In this document: in pieces, positions 42,669-52,174 of the stretch
Layout: each line of letters opens with the position of its first letter
Numbering within the stretch: the stretch's first letter is position 1
Origin: an uncultured Clostridia bacterium
Lineage (GTDB): Bacteria > Bacillota > Clostridia > Oscillospirales > CAG-272
Direction of reading: 5' to 3'
NCBI GenBank assembly: GCA_946407735.1
Contig: CAMJPL010000008.1
Location: forward strand, 27,128 to 91,127
DNA: 64,000 bases
Made by a program: the position numbers and the translations under genes
Notes under the pieces: model-generated
What the model saw: only the letters and a program-made list of their open reading frames with translations
What the model was told of the DNA's origin: nothing
Database searches by the model: none

Positions 42669-43079
42669 GTGTCTGACAAAACTGCCGCAGAAAAAAAGGC
42701 GTCATTCCACGTAAAGGCGGGAGATGTCGTCATAATCGCGCTGGTGCTCGCCGCGGCGGCGGCTTTATCCGCAGTTTTCGCATTCGGACAGCCCGCCGCT
42801 GCCGACGGCGGCTTTGCCGTTATTTCGACGCCTGACGGCCGGACGGAATACCCTCTTTGCCATGACGCCGTGATCCCTATCGGCGGGCGGGGACATACCC
42901 TTACCGCCGTTATAGAAAACGGCGGGATCCGGGTGACGGAGAGCGACTGTCCCGACGGCATATGCGTCGGCATAGGCCGGGCGTCGAAGCCGGGAGAGAT
43001 GATAGTATGCGTCCCGGCCGGCGTGATCATAACTGTCAAAGGAGGCGGCGTGGAGGGCTTCGATGCTGTCGCGGGATAA
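42669..43079 (+). CDS. NusG domain II-containing protein
   Basis: This 136-residue protein has one membrane helix (about 18-42) and an extracytoplasmic NusG-II domain with the family motif CPDGICVGIGRASKPGEMIVCVP. In Clostridia such genes lie with a Gx transporter, ApbE or Rnf genes and are thought to act at the membrane, but the job is unknown. It uses a GTG start, as no ATG precedes the first helix; the ribosome site is weak. It overlaps the Gx transporter by 17 bases. Confidence 0.8.
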   Translation: MSDKTAAEKKASFHVKAGDVVIIALVLAAAAALSAVFAFGQPAAADGGFAVISTPDGRTEYPLCHDAVIPIGGRGHTLTAVIENGGIRVTESDCPDGICVGIGRASKPGEMIVCVPAGVIITVKGGGVEGFDAVAG

Positions 43080-43602
43080 AGGCGGCGCCGGGTATTCCGC
43101 CGCTCGTCATGTCGCGGCTGACGCGGCGCTTCTCGGGGCCGCGCTGATACTGTCCTATCTCGAGTCGCTCATCCCGATGCCGCGCGCCGTCCCGGGACTG
43201 AAGCTAGGGCTCGCCAACATCGCCGTTATACTCTGCGGATATCTCGTTTCCCTGCCGGACGCCTGCGCCGTATCGGTCATGAGGATACTCATCTCATCGC
43301 TGCTTTTCGGATCGGTCACGTCGCTGTGGTTCTCGCTGACCGGCGGGATAATGGCGCTGATCGTCCTCGCCGCGCTTCTCCTTACACCGGCAAGGAATAA
43401 GGTGTCGCCGACAGGCGTTTCGATCGCCTGCGCGGCGGCTCACAACACGGGACAGATACTCGCCGCGTCTATCGTCTTCGGCAGTCCCGGGATATTCAGA
43501 TATCTGCCGATCCTCCTGCTGTTTTCGGTCGTATTCGGGCTCATAACGGGAGCGTCGGCGGACAGGGTCATATACGCGGCGTCAAGGTTCGGAAAAAAAT
43601 AA
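43063..43602 (+). CDS. Gx transporter family protein
   Basis: This 179-residue membrane protein of the group once named heptaprenyl-diphosphate synthase component I has five or six helices, with PGLKLGLANIAVILCGYL and SLTGGIMALIVLA as family landmarks. It resembles the substrate-binding subunit of ECF-type uptake systems, and a role in moving a vitamin or flavin precursor has been suggested but not shown. GGAGG lies in the end of the NusG-II gene, so the pair is coupled. Confidence 0.82.
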   Translation: MLSRDKGGAGYSAARHVAADAALLGAALILSYLESLIPMPRAVPGLKLGLANIAVILCGYLVSLPDACAVSVMRILISSLLFGSVTSLWFSLTGGIMALIVLAALLLTPARNKVSPTGVSIACAAAHNTGQILAASIVFGSPGIFRYLPILLLFSVVFGLITGASADRVIYAASRFGKK

Positions 43603-43630
43603 CGTAAGCGGAGACATCCTGCACTGCACA

Positions 43631-45715
43631 ATGTCACATATAATCGTTCTGGACAATCAGGTCGCCAATCTGATCGCGGCGGGCGAGGTCGTCGACAGGC
43701 CCGCCTCGGCGATAAAGGAGATGCTTGAAAACTCCATCGACGCCGGAGCCGGCGAGATCACGGTGGAGATCAAGAACGGCGGCTCCACCTTCATGCGGGT
43801 ATCGGACAACGGCTGCGGCATAGCCGCCGAGGATCTGCCGCTGGCGATAAAGCGTCACGCCACGTCGAAGATCCGCTCGGCGGAGGACCTGAACGCCATA
43901 ACCACGCTCGGCTTCCGCGGCGAGGCTCTCGCAGCGATTGCGTCCGTCTCGCATATGAGGATAATGACCAAGCGGCGCGAAGACGAGCTCGGAGCGTCGA
44001 TGGAGGTGGAAAACGGCGCCGTTATCGGCGTCGAGAGCGTCGGCTGCCCCGACGGCACGACCATCATCGCCGAGGAGCTGTTCGCATCCGTGCCCGCGAG
44101 ACAGAAATTCCTGAAAAACAACAAGGCGGAGACGGCCGCCTCGGCCGCCGTCGTCGAGAAGATAGCTCTCTCTCATCCCGAGATAGCGATACGCTTCATA
44201 GCCGACGGCGATATGAAATTCCGCACCGCCGGGAACGGAAAGCTGAAGGACGCGATATACGCCGTTTTAGGGCGCGATTTCGCCGGACGCCTGATCGAGA
44301 CCGAATATACGACAGCGGGCATTACCGTCAGGGGCTTCATCGGCGATCCTCTCAACAACAGGGGCAACCGCAATTTCGAGAACTTCTTCATCAACGGCCG
44401 CTATGTAAGATGCCGGACTGCGTCGGCGGCGCTCGAGAACGCCTTCGACACCTATATGCCGCACGACCGCTTCCCGGCCTGCGTGCTCGACATCTCGATA
44501 CTCCCGGCCTTCGTCGATGTGAACGTCCATCCGGCCAAGCTCGAGGTGAAATTCTCGAACGACAGGATAGTCTTCGACGCCGTATACTGCGCCGTGAAAA
44601 ACGCGCTGACGCAGAACGTCGACCGCCCCGAGATGACGCTTCAGGGGACGATGAAGACGGCGGACGACATGAGCGCGGTAAACGCCTTCGTCCCTGTCTA
44701 CGACAGGATGAACGAGGACACCGACGGCGACCCGAAACCGACAGAGAAAATCCCCCTCTCCGAGCTTGAGACGCTGTTCAATCCCCCGCCCGCGAAGGAT
44801 GCCGGAACTATCCCGCCCGTCCCGAAGCCGGATGTCAGGACGCCGTCAGTCTCCGATGAAAACGGAAAAGAGAGGACCGTCATCTCCGGCCCGGGCTTCC
44901 GCACCGTCGAATACGCCTCGCCGTCGGAAAAGGCTCAGGAGAGCGCGATTGATATGCTCCCCGAGCCGGACAGGGTCGTAACGTCCGACTTTTTCAGGGA
45001 AAACGCCCCTGCCGCGGTCGCGCCGCCGACAGAAGCCAAGGCTGAAAAAACAGAGAACATAACAGCGTCGGACATAAGCGGTGCAAAAGAGTCTCACCCC
45101 TCGCAGGACGGCGGCGAAAAGACTCCGCTCCCGTATTACAGGATACTCGGCGAGGCGTTCAACTGCTACATCTTCGTCGAGCTATCGGACAGAGTGCTCA
45201 TCGTCGATCAGCACGCCGCGCATGAGCGGATAATATTCGAGCAGATGAAGCAGAACCGGCTGTCCGGCAGCGCGCCGTCGCAGCTCATGCTGATACCGAG
45301 GCACATCGCCCTCGACCACGGCGAATACGAAGCTCTGCTCAGATGCGAAAGCGAGATAAAAGGCATGGGATTCGGCTTCGCGCCGGACGAGGGATCTCAT
45401 TCGGCAGACATGATCAGCTACCCCGCTCAGCTCGACGCAGAGGAAGCCGCCGCGCTGTTCGAAGCGCTCGTTTCGGCCCTCGCCTCCGGCGACGGCCCCG
45501 AGCCGACGAGAGCCGCCTTCTTTGAGAAGGCTCTGTTCCAGGCCTCCTGCAAGGCGGCCGTGAAGGGCGGCAGGATCTACGCCGAGGGGCACATACAGTG
45601 GATCGTCGAGCGGCTTCTGACCGATCCGGCCATAAAATACTGTCCTCACGGACGGCCTGTCAGCTACGAGATGACAAAGCACGCGATGGACAGGACGTTC
45701 GGCAGACTCGGATAA
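43631..45715 (+). CDS. mutL: DNA mismatch repair protein MutL
   Basis: This 694-residue protein has the GHKL ATPase (MLENSIDAGAGEI, DNGCGI, ATSKI, TLGFRGEALAAIASV), the S5-like domain, a long acidic proline-rich linker (about 370-500), and a C-terminal nicking domain. The endonuclease motif DQHAAHERIIFE at about 526, together with ACKAAVKGG-like SCKAAVKGG and CPHGRP, shows an active latent nuclease, as in Bacillus. No mutS is adjacent, which is unusual for this class. It begins 28 bases after the Gx transporter; no good ribosome site is seen. Confidence 0.95.
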   Translation: MSHIIVLDNQVANLIAAGEVVDRPASAIKEMLENSIDAGAGEITVEIKNGGSTFMRVSDNGCGIAAEDLPLAIKRHATSKIRSAEDLNAITTLGFRGEALAAIASVSHMRIMTKRREDELGASMEVENGAVIGVESVGCPDGTTIIAEELFASVPARQKFLKNNKAETAASAAVVEKIALSHPEIAIRFIADGDMKFRTAGNGKLKDAIYAVLGRDFAGRLIETEYTTAGITVRGFIGDPLNNRGNRNFENFFINGRYVRCRTASAALENAFDTYMPHDRFPACVLDISILPAFVDVNVHPAKLEVKFSNDRIVFDAVYCAVKNALTQNVDRPEMTLQGTMKTADDMSAVNAFVPVYDRMNEDTDGDPKPTEKIPLSELETLFNPPPAKDAGTIPPVPKPDVRTPSVSDENGKERTVISGPGFRTVEYASPSEKAQESAIDMLPEPDRVVTSDFFRENAPAAVAPPTEAKAEKTENITASDISGAKESHPSQDGGEKTPLPYYRILGEAFNCYIFVELSDRVLIVDQHAAHERIIFEQMKQNRLSGSAPSQLMLIPRHIALDHGEYEALLRCESEIKGMGFGFAPDEGSHSADMISYPAQLDAEEAAALFEALVSALASGDGPEPTRAAFFEKALFQASCKAAVKGGRIYAEGHIQWIVERLLTDPAIKYCPHGRPVSYEMTKHAMDRTFGRLG

Positions 45716-45742
45716 GACAAAAAATCTCCGGAGACTTTATAA

Positions 45743-47779
45743 ATGGCACTGATAATCGGAATAGACACCGGCGGCACATACACCGACGCCGTCATATACG
45801 ACAACCAGACACGGCAGGTCCTCGCGAGAGGAAAATCGCCGACGACGCACGAGGAGCTTTCCGTCGGCATAGGAAAGGCTCTCGACACTCTCCCTACGCA
45901 GCTGCTCAAATCGGCCAGAGCCGTCGCGCTTTCTACGACGCTCGCCACCAACGCCTGCGTCGAGGGCAAGGGCTGCCGCGCCCGGCTCCTGATGATGGGC
46001 ACTAACAGAAAGACTCTCGAATGGGTCGAGGCCGACAAAAAATACGGCCTCGATTTCGACGCGGTATTATGCATCCCCGAGCACGGCGGCTCCGACGGCA
46101 GCCGGATCGACCAGCCCGACTGGGACCGGATCGTCTCGGAAAACGACGGATTCTTCCGGCAGGCCGAGGCTCTCAGCGTCGTCGAGCTGAACGCCATGCA
46201 GAACGGCGGAACGTATGAGAACGAAGCCGTCGACGTCCTGAGAAAAAGCTACGGCTTCCCGCTCGTCAAGGCGAACGATCTCGTAAGAGGACTGAACATC
46301 ATGGAGCGCGGGGCGACCGCCCTGCTGAACGCGCGGCTCCTTCCCGTCGTCGACCGGTTCGTCGACGCGGTGGGAGAGGCGATGAAGGTGAGAGGGCTCG
46401 ATATTCCCCGCGTCATAATCCGCTCCGACGGCAGTCAGATGGCCGAGATATTCGCCCTCGACCGCCCGGTCGAGACAATCCTCAGCGGTCCGGCGGCGAG
46501 CGTCTCCGGCTGCCGCGCGCTGACACGCGCCGAAAACGCCCTCATCATCGACATGGGCGGAACGACGACCGACATATCCATCCTCCGCGGCGGCAGCGCC
46601 CAGATGAGCGAAGGCATCAACATCGGCGGCTGGCGTACGCAGATACAGGGCGTTTATATCGACACGATAGCGCTCGGCGGCGACACAAGGATATGGCTCA
46701 GCGAAAGGCACACCGCCCTCGACACGAGGCGGGTGGAGCCGATCTGCGTCGCGGCGAGCCGCTGGCCGAAGATAAAGGACGATCTGAAAGAGCTCGTCGA
46801 AAGCCGCCGGATGCATTCTCTGCCGCTGCACGAATTCCTGTATCTCGTGCGCAGACCGGAGGATCTGGAGAGATACACCGAGAGCGAGCTGAAGATCATA
46901 AACGCTTTAGAGGACGGCCCGAAGATCATCGGCGGCGGAGCGCTCGACATGTACAAGACAGACAGCGCCCGTCTCGAGACGGAGGGCGTCGTCATGCGGG
47001 TCGGTCTCACGCCGACCGATATAATGCACATCCGCGGCGATTTCGGAGCCTTCGACGGTGAGGCGTCGCGCCTCGCGGTGCGCTACTTCCTCCAGATACT
47101 GCCCGAGTTCGAGGACTGCCCCGAGCATGTGGACGTCTTCTGCGATATGGTCTACGATCTGGTGAAGAAAAAGCTGTTCGAGAACATCGCCCGCGTCTTC
47201 CTCGAGGCGACCTATCCGAAGATATTCGGCCGCGGTCCGGACGAGCAGATCAAAGCCTTTATATCGAACGCATGGGAAAAGCGCGGCAAAGGCGGAGAAA
47301 ACGATTTCTTCTCGCTCAGGCTCGATCCCAAAGCGGCGCTTGTCGGCGTCGGAGCGCCGATACATCTGTTCCTTCCCGATGTCGCGAAGGCACTCGGCGT
47401 CGAATGCGTGATACCAGAGGATTCGGCGGTCGCGAACGCTGTCGGCGCGGCAGCGGCCGAGATAGAAGTCAAGGTGACGGTCGAGATACGCGGCGGGATG
47501 GACATCCAGGGCGCTTACAGCTACACCGTGCATTCACAGGACTCGGTCCAGCGGTTCGAGAAAGAGTCTGAGGCGCTTGAGGCTGCGAAGATCGAAGCCG
47601 AGCGTCTGGTCTCCATTGAGGTGCTGAGAAGGGGCGCCGGCGGGAACATCAGGATCAATGTAAGGACGGAAAGGCATCTTGCGAGCGACAGGGTCGGAAA
47701 CGCCGTCGATCTCGGGACGACGGTCGTCGGCACGGCTTCCGGGACACCCGCGTTCCTCTATAATTTCAAAGAAGAATAA
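45743..47779 (+). CDS. Hydantoinase/oxoprolinase family protein (HyuA)
   Basis: This 678-residue ATP-grasp-free, actin-fold ATPase family protein opens with IGIDTGGTYTDAVIYD and has IIDMGGTTTDISIL at about 268 (phosphate loops). HyuA-type proteins open cyclic amides such as 5-oxoproline or hydantoins, or carboxylate ketones, usually with a HyuB partner. No hyuB is next to it. GGAG lies nine bases before the ATG. The last 100 residues are divergent from the family average. Substrate is unknown. Confidence 0.88.
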   Translation: MALIIGIDTGGTYTDAVIYDNQTRQVLARGKSPTTHEELSVGIGKALDTLPTQLLKSARAVALSTTLATNACVEGKGCRARLLMMGTNRKTLEWVEADKKYGLDFDAVLCIPEHGGSDGSRIDQPDWDRIVSENDGFFRQAEALSVVELNAMQNGGTYENEAVDVLRKSYGFPLVKANDLVRGLNIMERGATALLNARLLPVVDRFVDAVGEAMKVRGLDIPRVIIRSDGSQMAEIFALDRPVETILSGPAASVSGCRALTRAENALIIDMGGTTTDISILRGGSAQMSEGINIGGWRTQIQGVYIDTIALGGDTRIWLSERHTALDTRRVEPICVAASRWPKIKDDLKELVESRRMHSLPLHEFLYLVRRPEDLERYTESELKIINALEDGPKIIGGGALDMYKTDSARLETEGVVMRVGLTPTDIMHIRGDFGAFDGEASRLAVRYFLQILPEFEDCPEHVDVFCDMVYDLVKKKLFENIARVFLEATYPKIFGRGPDEQIKAFISNAWEKRGKGGENDFFSLRLDPKAALVGVGAPIHLFLPDVAKALGVECVIPEDSAVANAVGAAAAEIEVKVTVEIRGGMDIQGAYSYTVHSQDSVQRFEKESEALEAAKIEAERLVSIEVLRRGAGGNIRINVRTERHLASDRVGNAVDLGTTVVGTASGTPAFLYNFKEE

Positions 47780-47784
47780 ACAAT

Positions 47785-47821
47785 CGGCGCGCGCCGGATA
47801 TTGTCTATCCGGCGCGCGCCG
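47785..47821. terminator. GC-rich hairpin between convergent genes
   Basis: A perfect 16-bp stem (CGGCGCGCGCCGGATA) with five-base loop separates hyuA and the GH106-like gene. There is no T-run, so it may block transcription by structure alone. Confidence 0.65.
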
Positions 47822-47856
47822 TCATATTATGTCAATTGATTATAACCCGTGCCGCT

Positions 47857-50800
47857 TCACTTCGCCAGTCCCTGCTTTACGAAGCAGTACCTGTCTCCGC
47901 GCCAGCTCTCGGGGCCGTAGTTGCCGTTCGGGCCGAAGGCTCCCGGATGGATGCTGTAGCTCTCGCCCTGCGGATGGTGGTGCGGGCCGAGGAGATTGCG
48001 GTTGCCGGTAACGATCTTTATCGAGAGACGGTTGGCTCCCTTCCTGAGATGCCCGCTGAGATCGACCGACCAGTCAGCCCATGTGAGCGCCTTCACGAAT
48101 TCGCCGTTCATATAAACTTTCAGCGCGACGGCGTAAGGTCTGCCGAGATCGAGCACCGTGCGGACGGACGGATCGGATATCATGATATCCTGCGATATCG
48201 TCATCCGGCCGGAGAAGAACGGCCATCCCTGACGGACGATGTCGGTGCCGGTGAGGCTGAGGTTCTGGCCTGTGATGACGAAGCCGTCGGCCGAATCTGT
48301 GAACAGCGCCGCGCGCGGGCCTTCGGTATACGGCGAGCAGGACACGACTCCGAAATTGCCGATGAGATACACCGCTTCGATCTCGGTGTCGAAGGTCAGC
48401 TTGTTGCGCTCGGTCTCGAGAACGTTCTCGCCGAACAGGACGTCGTAGACCTTCTGCTTCTGGGCGAAGCTGCCCTCGAAAACTATCTCGTTGAGTCCGG
48501 GATTGATAAGACCGGATATGTTTATCTTCTTGAACGAGCGGTCCTTCCACCATGACACGAGGTCGTGACGGATGATATGCCCGTTCAGCGTCATCTTCCA
48601 TTCCTCGCTGTACTCGGTTACGAGATACAGCTCGCGGCAGGTGTCGGCGTCGAAATCGTCGGCGACGGTGAACTCATAGCGGAGCCTGAGCGGAGTGTCG
48701 GCGCGCTTGGCGAGAAGCTCGTCCATGATGCCGAGCACCGGCTTGCTGTCGCCGTATTCCTCATATCCGCCGCTGCCGTCGGCCACGGCGTACTGGCAGT
48801 AGTCGATGGTGTAGCAGTTGAGATCGGTCTTCGACGGATCGCTCTCGACGGTCCATTCGCGTCCGGGCGCTATATGAAGCGCCGGAGCGTCCGAGATCCC
48901 GACGGACGGCAGATCGTCTCCGGCGAGGATGACGGCGGACTGCATCGGCTCGAAATGAAGATTGATGACGCTGCAGCTTCCGCACGGTACGCGGTCGAGC
49001 GGGTACGCCTTCATATTCTCCAGCTTATAGCCCACCATATCGGAGTCGTCAGGCAGGGTTATCACGGCGTCGTAGCCCTTCTCCTTGTCGAGGTTGACGA
49101 AGAAGTAGGCGCGGCTGCCGTCCTCGAGGACGCGGGTGGTGAAATGGATCTTCTCTATCTCACCGGCGCGGTCGGTGACGGACACGGTTTTTATACCTTC
49201 ATGCGTGAGGAAGCGGACGCGGTACTCCCCGTCCTTCGGCACTTCGATGATGCTGTCGTTGAGCGGCTTGAGCCTTGAGTCGAAGCGGCCGGCGATACGG
49301 TAAGGAAGCCCGTCGAGGGCATATATCTTTCCTCCCTGCGCGGAAAATTCCGACAGCAGGCTGAAGGTGCTCTCGTCTATCGTCTCCAGCATCGGCAGGA
49401 AGACGCGGTCATACGAGCACTCGCCGATGATGAGCTTTCCGCCATCGACTCTGCCGTGCTGCGCCATGACCGTCTCGTCGCCGTAATGATAAGCGATATG
49501 GAGCCCCGACAGCAGCTCGGAGCATTTGAGGAAGGAACTGTCGAGCTTTTTCAGATTTTCGCTGTTGCCGCCGTCATAGGCGATCCACGCCGAATGCATC
49601 GGGTGGAGCAAAAGCGACGGCACCGGCTCGCTTCCGTCGGCGAGCAGCTTGCCGAGGCGGGAAATGTAGTCCTGCCAGAGCCTGTATTCCTTCCAGCCGG
49701 GAGACTGCTCGTAAACCGGGGCGGAATAGTCGCGCTTGCGCAGACCGCGGATCGTGTAGCCCTCAAGATGCGAGCAGACGAAGTTGATGCCGTTGACGAA
49801 CTGCCACTCGCACATCCATTTCATCTCTTCGTAGCTCATATCCCAGCCGCAGCATGCGAATATCTCGGTCAGACGGTGCTTTTTGCCCATCTGCGCGGCG
49901 ACGGAGCCGACCTGCTTCGGGATGATCGGCGAGGCGATATAGCGGCCGAGCCAGTCCATGCCGGGCTGATGCTCGTACATATAGAACGGCATGACTCCGG
50001 CCGTGCAGTACATCTGGCAGAGGAGGTTGTCCTCCATCATGGCGTGGCCGGTGAACTTGCAGTTATGCTCCTCGCACCACTCGTATATCTGCTTGCCGAA
50101 GGATTCGGTATAAAGCCTTGATACGACCTTCCAGAAATCGTAGCGGAACTTCTCCGAGCCGAGCAGATCCTTGAAGAGGCAGATGAGATGATCCTCGGGA
50201 TTGTAGCCGTGCTCCTGCTCGAACTCGCCTGTCAGGACATACGACCACGGGATCTTGCAGCGGGCGAACTGCGGCTCGTCGGTGAAGAAGCCCGGCATGC
50301 TGTCGCCGCCGAAATCGTCGCCGAGCTCTGACAGATAGCGCTCGTATGTGACGTCGATGAACTTGCGGACGACCTTCGCCGACAAAAGATCGACGTAATA
50401 CGGGTTCTTCACATGGCTGACCCAGTACAGTCTGTCGCCCTCGCGGAGGCCGGATTTCGCCGCGTCGAGATCGGTGCCGAAACAGCGGTAATGATCCGTC
50501 GCGGTGACGGCGTACCATCCGAGCACATCGCCGGGAGGCGTCTCGCCGTCGCGGTACTCGCCGCATTCGAGATTGCGGACGTGGTACTCGTCGCCGAGAG
50601 CGGTGACGATGCCTCCGGCGAAGCCGGACGGCCATCCGTCCTCGTCGTAAGCCCATGCGTTCATGCCGGTCTTTTTGGCCTCGTCGACGCAGGCCTTGAT
50701 GCAGTCGAACCAATCCTGAGACATATATTCGGTCTCAAGTCCGCCTCTTGCGTGCATAAAGAAGCCGCCGAGCCCGGCTTCCTTCATCGAGCGCACCTGA

Positions 50801-50901
50801 CGGCGCAGCTCGGCCGGCTCGAGTCTGTCGTTCCATGACCAGAACGGCGCTCCGCGGTATTCGGCGGACGGGTTTTCGAGTGAATGAAGATATTCGGTCA
50901 T
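47857..50901 (-). CDS. GH106-like (alpha-L-rhamnosidase-type) glycosidase, long form
   Basis: This 1014-residue enzyme opens with PFWSWNDRLEPAELRRQV, then GLGGFFMHARGGLETEYM, WAYDEDGWPSGFAGG and the probable active-site FFTDEPQF at about 212. The C-terminal third is a beta-rich GH2-type sugar-binding domain (WKMTLNGHII, NRLSIKIVTGNRNLLGPHH in part). GH106 members remove rhamnose from plant polysaccharides, but this group is broad, so the sugar is uncertain. No signal peptide is seen, so it acts on imported oligosaccharides. GAGG lies eight bases upstream and a TTGAAA-17-TATAGT promoter further on. It is a paralogue of 33386-35464. Confidence 0.83.
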   Translation of the reverse strand: MTEYLHSLENPSAEYRGAPFWSWNDRLEPAELRRQVRSMKEAGLGGFFMHARGGLETEYMSQDWFDCIKACVDEAKKTGMNAWAYDEDGWPSGFAGGIVTALGDEYHVRNLECGEYRDGETPPGDVLGWYAVTATDHYRCFGTDLDAAKSGLREGDRLYWVSHVKNPYYVDLLSAKVVRKFIDVTYERYLSELGDDFGGDSMPGFFTDEPQFARCKIPWSYVLTGEFEQEHGYNPEDHLICLFKDLLGSEKFRYDFWKVVSRLYTESFGKQIYEWCEEHNCKFTGHAMMEDNLLCQMYCTAGVMPFYMYEHQPGMDWLGRYIASPIIPKQVGSVAAQMGKKHRLTEIFACCGWDMSYEEMKWMCEWQFVNGINFVCSHLEGYTIRGLRKRDYSAPVYEQSPGWKEYRLWQDYISRLGKLLADGSEPVPSLLLHPMHSAWIAYDGGNSENLKKLDSSFLKCSELLSGLHIAYHYGDETVMAQHGRVDGGKLIIGECSYDRVFLPMLETIDESTFSLLSEFSAQGGKIYALDGLPYRIAGRFDSRLKPLNDSIIEVPKDGEYRVRFLTHEGIKTVSVTDRAGEIEKIHFTTRVLEDGSRAYFFVNLDKEKGYDAVITLPDDSDMVGYKLENMKAYPLDRVPCGSCSVINLHFEPMQSAVILAGDDLPSVGISDAPALHIAPGREWTVESDPSKTDLNCYTIDYCQYAVADGSGGYEEYGDSKPVLGIMDELLAKRADTPLRLRYEFTVADDFDADTCRELYLVTEYSEEWKMTLNGHIIRHDLVSWWKDRSFKKINISGLINPGLNEIVFEGSFAQKQKVYDVLFGENVLETERNKLTFDTEIEAVYLIGNFGVVSCSPYTEGPRAALFTDSADGFVITGQNLSLTGTDIVRQGWPFFSGRMTISQDIMISDPSVRTVLDLGRPYAVALKVYMNGEFVKALTWADWSVDLSGHLRKGANRLSIKIVTGNRNLLGPHHHPQGESYSIHPGAFGPNGNYGPESWRGDRYCFVKQGLAK

Positions 50902-50942
50902 TATTTTTACCTCTGAGACAGCGCTGATTACTCATACATAAT

Positions 50943-50971
50943 ACTATACCACAAATCGCCGCCGATTTCAA
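50943..50971 (-). promoter_or_regulatory. Promoter for the long GH106-like gene
   Basis: Minus-strand TTGAAA (50966-50971) and TATAGT (50943-50948) are 17 bases apart. Confidence 0.78.
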
Positions 50972-51010
50972 CACCAACGGTTAAAATTTAAGCTTAATTT
51001 CCGTCCGCTG

Positions 51011-51039
51011 TTGACTTTTGCCCGAATCGAGTGTATAAT
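51011..51039 (+). promoter_or_regulatory. Promoter for the HAD/sugar operon
   Basis: TTGACT (51011-51016) and TATAAT (51034-51039) are 17 bases apart, about 32 bases before the HAD gene. It probably serves the following three or four genes too. Confidence 0.85.
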
Positions 51040-51071
51040 ATATTACAGCGAAAGAAAGGACGGCCCGGCAT

Positions 51072-51734
51072 ATGCCATCTTGCAAAGCGGTCATTTTTGA
51101 CCTTGACGGAACACTCTGCTACACATTCGAAGACATCCTGACCTCAATGAACGAAACGCTCGGCGTCCTCTCATATCCTCAGATCACGCGGCAGCGGCTG
51201 CTTGAGATAATCAACAACGGATCGAAAAATCTGGTAAGAAAGGCCCTGCCCGGCTTCGCCGCGGACGATGAAAGCCTATTCTCCGAGGCGTACGATCTGT
51301 ACGACGCGATATACGCCCTGCACTGCGCCGACAGCACGACGCTGTACGACGGCATAGCCGAAGCCGTCTCGGAGCTTAAAGCCGCCGGACTGAGGCTCGG
51401 CGTAAACACGAACAAGCAGGACGGTCAGTCAAAGATGCTGATGGCGAAGCTGCTGCCGAAGGGCACCTTCGACTTCATCGTCGGCGCCGGGGAGATATAT
51501 CCTGTAAAGCCTGATCCGACGGCCGCCGTCGACATGGTGACCCGTCTCGGCATAAAGCCGGATGAGACTGTCTACTGCGGCGACAGCGACGTTGACATAA
51601 AAACGGCGCTGAACGCGGGCATGTTCCCGCTCGGAGTGTCATGGGGCTACCGGGATCGCGCCGTGCTTGAGGAAAACGGTGCCGGATACATCGCAGAAAA
51701 GCCGTCCGACATAGTCGGCTTCATACTGAAATAA
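51072..51734 (+). CDS. HAD phosphatase, phosphoglycolate-phosphatase type
   Basis: This 220-residue HAD subfamily IA enzyme has motif I FDLDGTLCYTFED, motif II LGVNTNK, a catalytic Lys in YPVKPDPT and motif IV YCGDSDVDIKTALNAG. It most resembles phosphoglycolate phosphatase or a beta-phosphoglucomutase-like phosphatase that removes phosphate from small sugar phosphates. AAAGGA lies eleven bases before the ATG. It is the first gene of an operon for sugar-acid use. Confidence 0.88.
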   Translation: MPSCKAVIFDLDGTLCYTFEDILTSMNETLGVLSYPQITRQRLLEIINNGSKNLVRKALPGFAADDESLFSEAYDLYDAIYALHCADSTTLYDGIAEAVSELKAAGLRLGVNTNKQDGQSKMLMAKLLPKGTFDFIVGAGEIYPVKPDPTAAVDMVTRLGIKPDETVYCGDSDVDIKTALNAGMFPLGVSWGYRDRAVLEENGAGYIAEKPSDIVGFILK

Positions 51735-51773
51735 CATTCACATCATAAACAACAAAAAAAGGAGATATTCATT

Positions 51774-52145
51774 ATGAAAGCGTACGGAAAAAAGACCTGG
51801 CTCATCCCCGACTGCTATCTCGACAGCGTTTCCAAGATCACCACCCCCTCGCACGAGGCCTTCTGCGTGATCAACACCGGCGACGTCGACGCCGAGATCA
51901 AGCTGACCTTCTTCTTCGAGGACCGCGATCCGATCACCTCCTTCTCCTCCTTCTGCGGCGCCGGCAAAACGCATCACATCCGTCTGGACAAGCTGAAGGA
52001 CAAGGAAGGCAATCTCGTCCCGCGCGACGTTCCGTACGCCGCCCTCATCGAGTCTAACACCCCGGTGGTCGTGCAATACAGTCGTCTCAACACGTCGAGC
52101 TCGACCTACGCGCTGATGACGACGATCGCTTACAGCGAGGACTGA
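51774..52145 (+). CDS. Sensory-rhodopsin-transducer-like protein (ASRT family)
   Basis: This 123-residue all-beta protein matches the ASRT family, named for the transducer of Anabaena sensory rhodopsin: GKKTWLIPDCYL at the start, SHEAFCVINTGD, LTFFFEDRDPI and VVVQYSRLNTS. No rhodopsin gene is present and a gut anaerobe has no use for one. In Firmicutes and others the gene sits in carbohydrate operons, as here beside an SDR reductase and a sugar isomerase, so it may bind a sugar acid or regulate them. The ribosome site AAAAAAAGGAG is very strong. Confidence 0.85.
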   Translation: MKAYGKKTWLIPDCYLDSVSKITTPSHEAFCVINTGDVDAEIKLTFFFEDRDPITSFSSFCGAGKTHHIRLDKLKDKEGNLVPRDVPYAALIESNTPVVVQYSRLNTSSSTYALMTTIAYSED

Positions 52146-52174
52146 TCAGAGGATAAACGAAAGGCGGAAAAGAA

